In this document: positions 11,524 to 11,550 of the stretch, piece after piece | Layout of the letters: every line of letters starts with the position of its first letter | How positions within the stretch are numbered: position 1 is the first letter of the stretch | From: Anaerolineales bacterium UBA5195 | Lineage (GTDB): Bacteria > Chloroflexota > Anaerolineae > Anaerolineales > Villigracilaceae | DNA: 11,550 nucleotides | Direction of reading: 5' to 3' | Assembly: GCA_002412925.1 (NCBI GenBank) | Contig: DHVZ01000073.1 | Span: forward strand, 1-11,550 | Program-made: the position numbers and the translations under genes | The notes under the pieces: generated by a model | What the model saw: only the letters and a program-made list of their open reading frames with translations | Database searches by the model: none | What the model was told of the DNA's origin: nothing

Positions 11524-11550
11524 CAAAAAGCGGCGGGGCGTTCAGTGTCT

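Overview
The window reads as part of a chromosome from an anaerobic or microaerophilic bacterium, most likely a Chloroflexota (Anaerolineae-like) lineage. That guess rests on gene content (a paired MinD-type ATPase/NifX-like metallocluster operon with PadR and DUF5320, a DPS-like thioferritin, a Trx-VKOR fusion, CGGC and radical SAM proteins) and on a short palindrome of a type I recall from such genomes. It is an inference, not a placement by a marker gene. All intact genes are on the + strand; the only minus-strand coding trace is a broken ArsR-type regulator.

Left part (1-2020), peroxide defence. After about 370 AT-rich bases and a TTGTTA-16-TATAAT promoter comes a peroxiredoxin whose peroxidatic cysteine codon is an in-frame TGA (657-659), followed at the right distance by a bacterial SECIS-type hairpin. 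It is therefore a selenoprotein, which an ordinary gene caller would split into two pieces. A strong terminator ends it. A leader with several inverted repeats then precedes an AhpD-like CxxC protein, a plausible reductant for the peroxiredoxin.

Middle (1949-3785), regulators and a cytochrome. A minus-strand ArsR remnant is followed by an AT-rich promoter region, a membrane-anchored triheme cytochrome c and an intact ArsR-family repressor. A promoter overlapped by a perfect inverted repeat then leads into a PadR regulator.

Right part (3786-9250), the metallocluster operon. PadR, DUF5320 and a NifX-like protein are followed by a MinD-type ATPase with two 4Fe-4S motifs, a hotdog thioesterase, a second MinD/2x4Fe-4S ATPase, a DUF59 protein and a second NifX-like protein. 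Genes are mostly overlapping or nearly so. After a hairpin come a CGGC-domain protein and a radical SAM enzyme. The core resembles the orange-protein (ORP) Mo/Cu-cluster systems of anaerobes such as Desulfovibrio, but here it is under PadR and has extra members. The first ATPase carries an apparent in-frame insertion of a REP-like palindrome.

Right end (9251-11550). A DPS-like thioferritin, a frameshifted C-terminal remnant of a TrmO-type tRNA methyltransferase, and a 482-residue Trx-Trx-VKOR membrane fusion for disulfide formation. Overall the window combines iron-sulfur or thiometallate handling with thiol, selenol and ferritin defence against oxygen and peroxide.
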